NCBI GenBank assembly: GCA_027038235.1
Contig: JALVXV010000093.1
Span: forward strand, 1-13,844
Direction of reading: 5' to 3'
DNA length: 13,844 bases
Source of the DNA: Campylobacterales bacterium
Lineage (GTDB): Bacteria; Campylobacterota; Campylobacteria; Campylobacterales; JALSKU01
Part shown: piece by piece, positions 7,357 to 13,844 of the stretch
How positions within the stretch are numbered: the first letter of the stretch is position 1
Layout of the letters: the number at the start of each line of letters is the position of its first letter
The notes under the pieces: model-generated
The model's database searches: none
Told to the model about the DNA's origin: nothing
Seen by the model: only the letters and a program-made list of their open reading frames with translations
Translations under genes and position numbers: made by a program

Positions 7357-8210
7357 GTGATTTTGTAAAAATTCTTGAAAAAGATATTATCTCAACTATA
7401 GAGGGATTAACCGGCATAACTCCAAAACTTACTTTAAACAATAAAGAAGAGATAACTAAAAATATTACCATAATACCACCTCTTGTCTGTATGCATATAA
7501 GCTCCCTTGGAGATACTGAGGGAAGGATTGCTCTATGTATGCCACCGGCACTTGCAACTGCTCTTGGGGATATGATGCTAGGAGGAGAGGGTGAAAGCAA
7601 GGAGGAGATGAATGAAGAGGATCTTGATGCTGCAAAAGAGATAGTATCAAATATCTTTGGAGGTTTTTCTACATCGCTTTCAGCACAAAAAGAGTTGCCA
7701 AAGCTTACCTTCAATATTGATGATATAGAATTGGTTGGTGAAAATGATGAGCTATCTTTAGAAAAGTATTTTAAAATCTATACATACAACATAGATATTT
7801 CAAATGTTGCATCTCAACTATATGTTGCGATAGATAAAAATATATTATCAAATTTTGCAACTCAAGAGGAGGAGTCATCCTCTAAAACATCATCAAAGAG
7901 AAAGATAGATGATGGATGCATAGAGGAGGAGGAGCTTTCACCCTCTGAGATGAAAAATATATCTCTTATAATGGATGTCAAACTTCCTGTGAGGGTACGA
8001 ATAGGATCAAGAAAGATGCTTTTAAAAGATGTTCTTAGCATGGATATAGGATCAGTTATCGAACTTAATCAATTAGCAAATGATCCTCTTGATATACTTG
8101 TAGGAGATAAAGTTATTGCCCAAGGTGAAGTTGTTATAGTAGATGGAAACTTTGGTATACAAATTTCAGAAATAGGTACAAAAAGAGAGAGACTTGAAAA
8201 ATTAAGGTAA
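7353..8210 (+). CDS. fliY: Flagellar motor switch protein FliY (CheC-like plus FliN domain)
   Basis: FliY is the second switch-complex protein of the C-ring in Campylobacterota. Residues about 1-160 form a CheC-like domain. An acidic, serine-rich linker (about 170-200) connects it to a C-terminal SpoA/FliN domain (about 206-275, from IMDVKLPVRVRIGSRKMLL). It has no N-terminal EIDALL-type CheY-P docking motif. In DAAKEIVSNIFGG the position of the catalytic Asn of the CheC signature (D/S-xxx-E-xx-N) appears to be Ser, so phosphatase activity is doubtful. The GTG start has GGAGA (7341-7345) as ribosome binding site and is overlapped by a five-codon ORF. At 285 residues it is normal for the family. 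The stop codon lies inside an octamer array. Confidence 0.92.
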   Translation: MSDFVKILEKDIISTIEGLTGITPKLTLNNKEEITKNITIIPPLVCMHISSLGDTEGRIALCMPPALATALGDMMLGGEGESKEEMNEEDLDAAKEIVSNIFGGFSTSLSAQKELPKLTFNIDDIELVGENDELSLEKYFKIYTYNIDISNVASQLYVAIDKNILSNFATQEEESSSKTSSKRKIDDGCIEEEELSPSEMKNISLIMDVKLPVRVRIGSRKMLLKDVLSMDIGSVIELNQLANDPLDILVGDKVIAQGEVVIVDGNFGIQISEIGTKRERLEKLR

Positions 8211-8241
8211 AAAGGAGCAAAGGGGTAAAGGGGTAAAGAAA
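8206..8241 (+). repeat. Octamer array at the fliY-mnmA junction
   Basis: In strict 8-bp register the sequence reads GGTAAAAA, GGAGCAAA, GGGGTAAA, GGGGTAAA, then GAAA before the mnmA ATG. The two GGGGTAAA units are identical and match the unit in the folK-flhF arrays. The array includes the fliY stop codon (8208-8210) and fills the whole 31-base gap. Its purine-rich units are the only available ribosome binding sequence for mnmA. Confidence 0.75.
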
Positions 8242-9261
8242 ATGAAAATTATGCTTGCAATGAGCGGAGGAGTTGACTCTACTGTTGTTGCTTACACACT
8301 TAAAAAGCAAGGGCATGAAGTAGAGGGAGTCTATATGAAACTCCACAATAAGCCAAACTATCATAAAACAAATATCGAAAAAGTAAAAAAAATTGCTAAT
8401 TTTCTTGATATAAAGTATCACATTTTAGACCTTAGTGCAAAATTTGATAAATATGTTTATAAGCCATTTATTGACTCATATATAAGAGGCGAGACACCAA
8501 ACCCCTGTGTTATATGTAACCGTACTATAAAATTTGGAGAGTTGATTGAATTTGCTAAAAAAAGAGGGTGTGATAAACTTGCTACTGGTCATTATGTAAA
8601 TATCAAAGATGGATTTATAGCCGAAGCAAAGGATAAAAGCAAAGATCAAAGCTATTTTCTCTCCAATATTAAGAGAGAAAATATCCCTTATCTTCTATTT
8701 CCCTTAAGTAATACACTAAAGAAAGATTTAAAAGATACTGCATCAAAGATAGAGATACTAAAATCTTTCTCTAAACAAAAAGAGAGTAGTGAGATATGCT
8801 TTGTAGATAATACATATATAGATATATTAAAAGATTATACTCAAGTAGATATGCCTGGAAATGTTATAGATAAAGATGGAAATATTGTAGGCAAACATAG
8901 GGGATATATGCACTATACTATAGGAAAAAGACGAGGCTTTGAAGTCTTTGGAGCACATAAGCCTCACTATGTTATCAAAATAAATCCAAATACAAATGAG
9001 ATCACAGTAGGAGATAGGGAGGATCTTGCTATAAAAAGTTTTTTTATCAAAGATATCAATCTATTTATAGATAAAGATAAATTTAATGCTGGAGTAAAGA
9101 TAAGATATAGAAGTCCTAAGACTCCATCTCAAGTAGAGATAAATAGAGATAATAAAACTGCCCATATCACTCTAAAAGAGCCTGTTTATGCACTTGCAAG
9201 TGGACAGATGGCAGTTTTTTATGATGATGATAAAGTAGTAGCTGGAGGGTGGATAGTATGA
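8242..9261 (+). CDS. mnmA: tRNA-specific 2-thiouridylase MnmA
   Basis: MnmA adenylates and thiolates U34 of the tRNAs for Lys, Glu and Gln, making 2-thiouridine that supports accurate wobble decoding. The PP-loop SGGVDS is at residues 8-13. The catalytic cysteine in NPCVICNRTIKF is Cys92 (with Cys89 as the first Cys of a CxxC), and the second redox cysteine is Cys186 in SSEICFV. GHYVNI and the C-terminal barrel with TVGDREDL and ASGQMAVFY complete the family pattern. The length of 339 residues is normal, slightly short. It directly follows the octamer array after fliY and overlaps the next gene by four bases (ATGA at 9258-9261). Confidence 0.96.
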   Translation: MKIMLAMSGGVDSTVVAYTLKKQGHEVEGVYMKLHNKPNYHKTNIEKVKKIANFLDIKYHILDLSAKFDKYVYKPFIDSYIRGETPNPCVICNRTIKFGELIEFAKKRGCDKLATGHYVNIKDGFIAEAKDKSKDQSYFLSNIKRENIPYLLFPLSNTLKKDLKDTASKIEILKSFSKQKESSEICFVDNTYIDILKDYTQVDMPGNVIDKDGNIVGKHRGYMHYTIGKRRGFEVFGAHKPHYVIKINPNTNEITVGDREDLAIKSFFIKDINLFIDKDKFNAGVKIRYRSPKTPSQVEINRDNKTAHITLKEPVYALASGQMAVFYDDDKVVAGGWIV

Positions 9262-9470
9262 GTAAAGGTGGTTGGTCATGTCCGCATAGTATAGATGGGA
9301 TCTGTGATATTATAAAAAAGGAGTGCGATCCAGGAGATAAGGGATGTGTACTTTATGGTAAGGCACTTTTTAGCCTGGAGAGTTCACCATCAAATGAAGC
9401 ATTTGAAAAGAGAATGGAGAGAAAATTGCAAAAAATAATGCAAGAAAAAAAGTCAAAAACTACCTCTTAA
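9258..9470 (+). CDS. Small cysteine-rich protein, unknown function
   Basis: This is a 70-residue soluble protein with four cysteines in its first 30 residues: Cys8, Cys16, Cys23 and Cys30, within the pattern SCPH, GICD, KECDPGDKGCVLYGK. The rest is a basic helix. The cysteine spacing suggests a metal or iron-sulfur site, or a disulfide-bonded knuckle; I recognise no named domain. ATG 9258 overlaps the mnmA stop as ATGA and is preceded by GGAGGG (9244-9249) at good spacing; a GTG at 9249 is less likely. Tight coupling to mnmA could hint at sulfur or tRNA metabolism, but that is inference from position. Its 3' end overlaps the convergent minus-strand gene by 11 bases. Confidence 0.8.
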   Translation: MSKGGWSCPHSIDGICDIIKKECDPGDKGCVLYGKALFSLESSPSNEAFEKRMERKLQKIMQEKKSKTTS

Positions 9471-11481
9471 TCTCTTTTGTAATTTTATTGATAAATTCAC
9501 CTTTGTCTTTAGAAAAAGCAAAGCAGGTGCCAATCTTACAAGCTAGATAGATATCACTATTTGTACTTTTGTAAAGTATAAATGGATATAAAAGTTTTGT
9601 TTCAAGACTACTTTTTAAATCTATCAAGGCTCTTTTTTTTGTCTTTATGACAATATACTCCCTTTTGTAAGCTAAAATATCTAAAACTGCTTGAGGAAAA
9701 TTTGAAGGATAGCTAAAGAGCAATTCTGCACTATTTTCTAAAGTCTGTTTAGCTAAATTTTTGTATGATAACTCCTCTTTTAAAAGTGCTAATTTTAAAA
9801 GATTTTCTACCATTATACCAAGAGAACTTACATAAGCATTTCCCTCAAATGATGCTCTTACTTTAAATGGTTTAAGTGTGCTATACCATATATCATCAAT
9901 GTAAAATTTGGATATAGCCTCTTTAGTTAAACTATCTGCTATTTTTAAAAATTTTTCATCATAAGTTGCTTCATAAGCTGCAATAAGAGCAGATATCAAA
10001 AAAGAGTAATCCTCTAAAATTGCTTCAATTTTTGGTTTTTTGCCAAGTAAAACCTGATGATATAGCTTACTATCAATATAGACTTTTTTCATTAGAATTT
10101 CCAAAGAGTTTAAACCTATCTCTTTTAAATCACCCTTAATATCTGAGGCTTTAAATAGTGCTCTTATCAAAAGAGCATTCCATGATAAAAGTATCTTATA
10201 ATCAACAAAAGGGTAAGCTCTTTTATCTCTTATATTTTTAAGTATCTTTTTAGCTTTTGATAAATTGTTAGGTTTTGGGTAGAGCTCATCTATATAAGGG
10301 TTGTTTTTACCTTCAAAATTTCCATCCTTGGTAACTCCTAAATATCTAAGTATCTCTTTAAAATTTTTTATTCCACCCATTTTTAGAGCATTTTTTGCCT
10401 CACTATAATCATAAACAAAATATGCTCCCTCCTCTCTTTTTTTTGTTTTAAGATCAATGCTATCTGCATCGCTTGCACTATAAAAAACTCCATCTTTTTC
10501 AAATCTCCTTTTCAAAAAGGAGAGAAGTTGATAGACTACATCTTTATATAACTCTTTTTTTGTTATCTTATAAGCAAGAGCATAATCCTCTAAAAGTTCT
10601 GCATTGGTATAGAGCATCTTTTCAAAGTGAGGTATCATCCATCTCTCATCAGTAGAGTATCTAAAAAATCCCCCCTCTATCTGATCATATATACCACCCT
10701 TTGCCATAGCTGTAAGCATTTGATCTGCCATTGTCAGTGCATTTCTATCTTGATCTAGCCTATAGATTTCTAAAAGTACTCTTAGTGTTGAAGCATGTGG
10801 AAATTTGGGAGCAAAACCTATGCCAAAATTATCTCTATCAAAATTTTTTGCTACTCTTTTAACAAACTCTTTTGCTAAGTTAGATTTTAATGGAGTTTTA
10901 CTCTTTATTGAGCTATTTTCCATCAGTTTTAGATACTTATCTACATCTTTAGCAGTAGCTTGTAACTTTTGGGGATTTTTCTTTTTTAAAGAGACAAAAT
11001 ATTTAAGCAATTCAATAAGTCCTACTCTTCCATATTTTGCCTCTCTTGGTATGTAAGTAGCACTAAAAAAAGGTTTTGCATTTGGTGTCATAATAATTGT
11101 AAGTGGCCAACCTCCCCCTCTTTTATTCATTAGATAGTATATATCTTGGAAATGTTTATCAAGTGATGGCATCTCCTCTCTATCAACTTTTATGCAGATA
11201 TAGTTATCATTTAAAATTTTTGCTACTTTAAGATTTTCAAATGACTCCTCCTCCATCACATGGCACCAATGACAAGTGCTATATCCAATAGATAAAAATA
11301 TAAGTTTATTCTCTTTTTTTGCTTTGATAAAAGCCTTTTTGCCCCAAGGCATCCAATTTACTGGATTGTGAGCATGTTGTAAAAGATAAGGAGAATCCTC
11401 ATGTATCAAATCATTTGTATATTTAAAAGTTTTACTTTGCATTATTGTTACCATTATAAAAAGTATTACTATCTTTTTCAT
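9460..11481 (-). CDS. DUF255 thioredoxin-fold protein (YyaL/SSP411 family), possibly exported
   Basis: The N-terminal domain has the family hallmark SPYLLQHAHNPVNWMPWG (30-47) followed by a thioredoxin-like segment with STCHWCHVMEEESF, whose CxxC is Cys70/Cys73. The long C-terminal part (about 200-673) resembles the (alpha/alpha)6-barrel of six-hairpin glycosidase-like proteins, with FAPKFPH and GGFFRYSTDERWMIPHFEKM as conserved blocks. The 673-residue length is typical. The biochemical function of the family is not established. The first 16 residues (MKKIVILFIMVTIMQS) look like a short signal peptide, so a periplasmic location is possible. The start has AAAAAGG upstream at proper spacing. 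It is the only intact minus-strand gene of the window and has its own promoter region. Confidence 0.9.
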   Translation of the reverse strand: MKKIVILFIMVTIMQSKTFKYTNDLIHEDSPYLLQHAHNPVNWMPWGKKAFIKAKKENKLIFLSIGYSTCHWCHVMEEESFENLKVAKILNDNYICIKVDREEMPSLDKHFQDIYYLMNKRGGGWPLTIIMTPNAKPFFSATYIPREAKYGRVGLIELLKYFVSLKKKNPQKLQATAKDVDKYLKLMENSSIKSKTPLKSNLAKEFVKRVAKNFDRDNFGIGFAPKFPHASTLRVLLEIYRLDQDRNALTMADQMLTAMAKGGIYDQIEGGFFRYSTDERWMIPHFEKMLYTNAELLEDYALAYKITKKELYKDVVYQLLSFLKRRFEKDGVFYSASDADSIDLKTKKREEGAYFVYDYSEAKNALKMGGIKNFKEILRYLGVTKDGNFEGKNNPYIDELYPKPNNLSKAKKILKNIRDKRAYPFVDYKILLSWNALLIRALFKASDIKGDLKEIGLNSLEILMKKVYIDSKLYHQVLLGKKPKIEAILEDYSFLISALIAAYEATYDEKFLKIADSLTKEAISKFYIDDIWYSTLKPFKVRASFEGNAYVSSLGIMVENLLKLALLKEELSYKNLAKQTLENSAELLFSYPSNFPQAVLDILAYKREYIVIKTKKRALIDLKSSLETKLLYPFILYKSTNSDIYLACKIGTCFAFSKDKGEFINKITKEIKR

Positions 11482-11502
11482 TTTTTGCCTTTTTGTAGGT
11501 CT

Positions 11503-11508
11503 ATATTA
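11503..11508 (-). promoter_or_regulatory. Candidate -10 box for the DUF255 gene
   Basis: On the minus strand the sequence GCTAATATAG contains TAATAT about 21 bases upstream of the ATG at 11481. It is the best -10-like element in the short divergent region. No -35 box is evident; the 12-bp palindrome lies where one would be. Motif-based only. Confidence 0.35.
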
Positions 11509-11516
11509 GCTTATTT

Positions 11517-11528
11517 TGCATTAATGCA
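11517..11528. promoter_or_regulatory. Perfect 12-bp palindrome TGCATTAATGCA, possible operator
   Basis: The sequence is its own reverse complement and lies in the 98-base region between two divergent genes. It is 8 bases from the minus-strand -10 candidate and 20 bases from the plus-strand one, so a protein bound there could control both. No transcription factor is identified. Confidence 0.4.
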
Positions 11529-11548
11529 CGATTTTTTCACAATTTTAA

Positions 11549-11554
11549 TATAAA
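11549..11554 (+). promoter_or_regulatory. Candidate -10 box for the glycine-zipper gene
   Basis: TATAAA within TTTTAATATAAAG lies 25 bases before the ATG and upstream of the ribosome binding site AAAGGAG (11567-11573). The flanks are T-rich, as in Campylobacterota sigma-70 promoters. Motif-based only. Confidence 0.4.
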
Positions 11555-11579
11555 GTTTTAAAAAACAAAGGAGCAGGAG

Positions 11580-12101
11580 ATGAAAAAAATATTTATAGCT
11601 TTATTGTTGACAGGAGTAGGATTTAGTTTAAGTGCAGAAAGTTTTGTTACCCATGATAGAGCTGAGGTTATAAAAAGTAAACCTATATATAGAGATATCA
11701 TCAAAAGAATCCCTTATCAAGAGTGCTGGGATGAACAACTACCTATACAGGAATATTATGATGAGGGCAATACCAATGATAATATCGGTGCACTTATAGG
11801 AGGAGTTGCAGGTGGTATTTTGGGTCATCAAGTAGGTGGAGGTAGCGGAAAAGTAGCAGCTACAGTTGGTGGAGCTATCATAGGTACTATTGTAGGCAAA
11901 AATCTATCAAGAAGAGATCATAAACAAAGCTATACAGGTGGATATAGGACCGTTAGAAAGTGTGTAACAAAATATAACGAATCAAATGATAGGGTCATTA
12001 CAAGTTATAAAAATATTGCATACTATAATGGAAAAAGGATAGTAAAGTTTAGCGATAAGCCCCTAAGATATATACAAATTAGGAAAATTATAGAGTATTG
12101 A
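11580..12101 (+). CDS. Exported glycine-zipper protein (17-kDa surface antigen-like)
   Basis: The N-terminus is a clear Sec signal peptide (MKKIFIALLLTGVGFSLSA, cleavage after Ala19), without a lipobox cysteine. The centre is a glycine-zipper segment (about 69-107) with GALIGGVAGGILGHQVGGG and VGGAIIGTIVG, typical of outer-membrane-associated proteins of the Rick_17kDa_Anti/glycine zipper 2TM group. Two cysteines, Cys49 and Cys128, flank the zipper and could form a disulfide in the periplasm. It is 173 residues long with a strong ribosome binding site AAAGGAG. The precise role is unknown; envelope association is inferred from the signal peptide and zipper. It appears monocistronic. Confidence 0.85.
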   Translation: MKKIFIALLLTGVGFSLSAESFVTHDRAEVIKSKPIYRDIIKRIPYQECWDEQLPIQEYYDEGNTNDNIGALIGGVAGGILGHQVGGGSGKVAATVGGAIIGTIVGKNLSRRDHKQSYTGGYRTVRKCVTKYNESNDRVITSYKNIAYYNGKRIVKFSDKPLRYIQIRKIIEY

Positions 12102-12118
12102 TAACTCTATCTATCAAT
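12090..12118 (+). terminator. Small hairpin at the end of the glycine-zipper gene
   Basis: ATAGAGT (12090-12096) and ACTCTAT (12104-12110) form a 7-bp stem around the stop codon. The loop ATTGATA (12097-12103) can instead pair with TATCAAT (12112-12118). No T-run follows, so termination activity is doubtful. Confidence 0.25.
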
Positions 12119-12340
12119 GTCCTATAGCCTCTTTATATCCATCTTTAGTTGCCTCATAGATATTTGCAACATTTCTGGCATCTCCTATAAGTTTATAAGA
12201 GATGCCAAGATTGTCTAAATACCTTTAATACAACCATCGCTTATAAGTCCAATAGCAAAAATAATAGTATCAAACCTTCTCATCTTACAATTATACCCTC
12301 TTTCTCATATAAAACTCCATCTTATAGACATTTTAAGCCT
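12114..12340 (-). pseudogene. Remnant of an FAD/NAD(P)-dependent oxidoreductase (C-terminal fragment)
   Basis: Three minus-strand reading-frame pieces join into one recognisable protein end. The first is DGVLYEKEGIIVR (12321 down to 12283), the second MRRFDTIIFAIGLISDG and CIK (12283-12224), and the third RYLDNLGISYK, LIGDARNVANI and YEATKDGYKEAIGH with a stop at 12114-12116. The blocks FDTIIFAIG and LIGDA…NIYEA…DGY are the end of a pyridine-nucleotide disulfide oxidoreductase fold. They look most like the C-terminus of NADH:flavin oxidoreductase/2,4-dienoyl-CoA reductase (Old Yellow Enzyme type) proteins. The break between the second and third pieces is explained by loss of one A after ATT near 12226. 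Nothing of the N-terminal domains remains, so this is a decayed fragment filling the gap before ffh. Confidence 0.7.
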
Positions 12341-12348
12341 TTTTTTAG

Positions 12349-12354
12349 TATTAT
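12349..12354 (+). promoter_or_regulatory. Candidate -10 box for ffh
   Basis: TATTAT follows a run of T (TTTTTTTAG) and would give a leader of about 30 bases containing the AAGGAG site at 12381-12386. A perfect TATAAT at 12374-12379 lies too close to the start, since transcription from it would begin inside the ribosome binding site. Confidence 0.3.
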
Positions 12355-12391
12355 TAGAGATGCCCTAAAATATTATAATCAAGGAGTAGTT

Positions 12392-13732
12392 TTGTTTGGT
12401 TCATTAACTGATTCTTTTAAAACCGCTATCAATAAAATACGATTTGCAGATGATGACAAAGCTTTAAAAAAAGCACTTGACAATCTAAAAAAATCTCTTT
12501 TAAAAGCTGATGTCCACCATAAAGTGGTAAGAGAGCTTATAAAAAATGTTGAGATAGAGACTAAAAGAGCTGGAATCGGTAAAGAAAACTTTTTAAAATC
12601 CCTCCAGAGTAATCTTTTGAAGATACTTGATGTTGGTGGAAAACAGGGGTTTGTTTTTGCTTCAAAGCCACCTACTATTGCTTTGATGTGTGGTCTTCAA
12701 GGAAGTGGTAAAACAACTACTACAGTAAAACTTGCATATTACTTAAAACTTAGAAAAAAAAAGGTGCTTATAGCAGCTTGTGATTTGCAAAGATTGGCTG
12801 CGGTTGAACAACTTAGACAATTATGTGAACAAAATGAGCTTGATCTATACTATGAAGAGAGCGAAAACAATCCTTTAAAAGTTGCAAAAAATGCACTAAA
12901 AAGAGCAAAAGATGGGCTTTATGATGTGCTTTTGGTCGATACTGCAGGGCGACTTGCTATAGATGAGGAGTTGATGGAGGAGTTAAACTCTATCAAAAAG
13001 GCTCTAAATCCCGATGAAGTTTTTTATGTAGCCGATTCATTAACAGGTCAAGATGCAGTAAGAAGTGCTGTAACATTTAATGAAAGATTATCACTAACAG
13101 GAGTTATACTCTCAAAATATGATGGTGATAGTAAGGGTGGAGTAGCTTTAGGTATTGCTAAGCAAACAGGGGTACCTTTAAGATTTGTTGGTATTGGGGA
13201 GAAAGCACCAGATCTTGAACTATTTATTCCTGATAGGATAGTTAATCGTCTAATGGGTGAAGGAGACTTAGTAACACTAGCTGAAAAGACAAGTGCTATT
13301 ATAGATGAAAAAAAGGCGAAAAAACTTACTCAAAAGATGAGAAAGGGTGAGTTCAACTTTAATGACTTTTTAGAACAGATGGAGAGCATGAAGAAACTAG
13401 GCAACCTAAAATCACTTGTCGGTATGATACCTGGTCTCTCAGGCATGGCAAATCAGATAAAAGATATGGATCTTGAAAATTCAGCTGAGATGAAAGCTAT
13501 GAAAGCTATGATCTCATCTATGACAAAGAAGGAGAGAGAGCAACCATCTTTGCTAAATAATAGCAGAAAAAGAAGAATTGCTAAAGGTGCAGGACTATCA
13601 CAAATGCAGGTGAATCGCTTTATAAAGCAGTTTAACAATGCAGCAAAAATGGCTAAAAAATTTAGTGGCAAAAAGGGAATGCAAGATCTACAAAACCTAA
13701 TGGGTGCACAAGGAAGAGGCTTTCCGAGATAA
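12392..13732 (+). CDS. ffh: Signal recognition particle protein Ffh
   Basis: Ffh binds 4.5S RNA and hydrophobic signal sequences at the ribosome and delivers nascent membrane proteins to FtsY in a GTP-dependent cycle. The N domain (about 1-90) is followed by the G domain with P-loop GLQGSGKTTT (101-110), ACDLQRLAAVEQL (the family usually has RPAA), DTAGR (183-187) and a G4 motif SKYDGDSKGG (241-250, usually TKxD). The methionine-rich M domain carries the RNA-binding motif SRKRRIAKGAG (391-401). The 446-residue length is normal. The start is TTG 12392, supported by AAGGAG 12381-12386 and the family start MFGSLTDSF. Campylobacter usually has rpsP next, but it does not begin within the 112 bases left in the window. 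Confidence 0.96.
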   Translation: MFGSLTDSFKTAINKIRFADDDKALKKALDNLKKSLLKADVHHKVVRELIKNVEIETKRAGIGKENFLKSLQSNLLKILDVGGKQGFVFASKPPTIALMCGLQGSGKTTTTVKLAYYLKLRKKKVLIAACDLQRLAAVEQLRQLCEQNELDLYYEESENNPLKVAKNALKRAKDGLYDVLLVDTAGRLAIDEELMEELNSIKKALNPDEVFYVADSLTGQDAVRSAVTFNERLSLTGVILSKYDGDSKGGVALGIAKQTGVPLRFVGIGEKAPDLELFIPDRIVNRLMGEGDLVTLAEKTSAIIDEKKAKKLTQKMRKGEFNFNDFLEQMESMKKLGNLKSLVGMIPGLSGMANQIKDMDLENSAEMKAMKAMISSMTKKEREQPSLLNNSRKRRIAKGAGLSQMQVNRFIKQFNNAAKMAKKFSGKKGMQDLQNLMGAQGRGFPR

Positions 13733-13844
13733 TTAAAACTTATCCTATTCTATATTTCTATGGGTGTATATGGTTGTAAAATGCCTTTTAGAAATGTGTT
13801 AGTTGTTTTATTGTTCCACAAAGCACTTCTTAGAGCTTTTTGGA

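Noticed and set aside
6926..7714. Long minus-strand open frame (262 codons) opposite fliM and fliY
   Set aside because: It is antisense to two well-conserved flagellar genes, is dominated by Ser, Leu, Ile and Phe as expected from the complement of their codons, and has no recognisable domain.
11529..11534. CGATTT resembling a sigma-28 -10 box before the glycine-zipper gene
   Set aside because: No matching sigma-28 -35 element at the right distance, and nothing links this gene to flagella.
13750..13844. Open frames on both strands after ffh, including a minus-strand frame of about 31 codons ending at 13750-13752 and a plus-strand frame from ATG 13760
   Set aside because: Both run off the window, neither shows a recognised motif, and the plus ATG lacks a ribosome binding site. 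The 112-base tail is too short to decide; I also see no rpsP start in it.

Overview
The window is an AT-rich stretch of bacterial chromosome that reads as Campylobacterota (Epsilonproteobacteria). The main evidence is the gene order aroQ – folK – flhF – flhG – small membrane protein – fliA – fliM – fliY, a flagellar arrangement I know from Campylobacter and relatives. The protein sequences agree with this, for example the FlhG N-terminus and a Campylobacter-type AroQ. An M24 peptidase sits between aroQ and folK, and mnmA follows fliY. I would guess a free-living relative such as the Sulfurimonas/Sulfurovum group, but the genus cannot be fixed from the sequence alone.

Layout. Positions 1-335 are the 3' end of a 23S rRNA gene, and about 567-684 is the 5S rRNA gene. 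The spacer between them is filled with degenerate heptanucleotide repeats. From 933 to 9470 every gene is on the plus strand and tightly packed: aroQ, an M24 (Xaa-Pro type) peptidase, folK, flhF, flhG, a two-helix membrane protein, fliA, fliM, fliY, mnmA and a 70-residue cysteine-rich protein. Many of these overlap or are separated by a few bases, so they probably form one long operon or several coupled ones. A DUF255/thioredoxin-like protein (9460-11481, minus strand) converges on this block. A short divergent promoter region with a perfect 12-bp palindrome separates it from an exported glycine-zipper protein (11580-12101). Between that gene and ffh (12392-13732) lies a frameshifted remnant of an FAD/NAD-dependent oxidoreductase on the minus strand. 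The last 112 bases hold nothing I can assign.

How the genes work together. FlhF (SRP-type GTPase) and FlhG (MinD-type ATPase) set flagellar position and number. FliA is the sigma factor for late flagellar genes. FliM and FliY are C-ring switch proteins that couple CheY-P to motor direction. AroQ (shikimate pathway) and FolK (folate pathway) are metabolic passengers of the same transcription block. MnmA makes the 2-thiouridine of tRNA wobble bases. Ffh is the protein of the signal recognition particle.

I see no new defence, mobile or biosynthetic system. The most unusual signal is two families of short tandem repeats kept in strict register and often about five units long: a heptamer (AGCTTAG) in the 23S-5S spacer and an octamer (GGAGTAAA type) at four gene junctions of the flagellar block. 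Both occur as inverted pairs, and the octamer contributes stop codons, Shine-Dalgarno-like bases and part of the FolK N-terminus. The oxidoreductase remnant, the alternative pairings around 5S, a five-codon ORF overlapping the fliY start and the cysteine-rich small protein are also worth a look.
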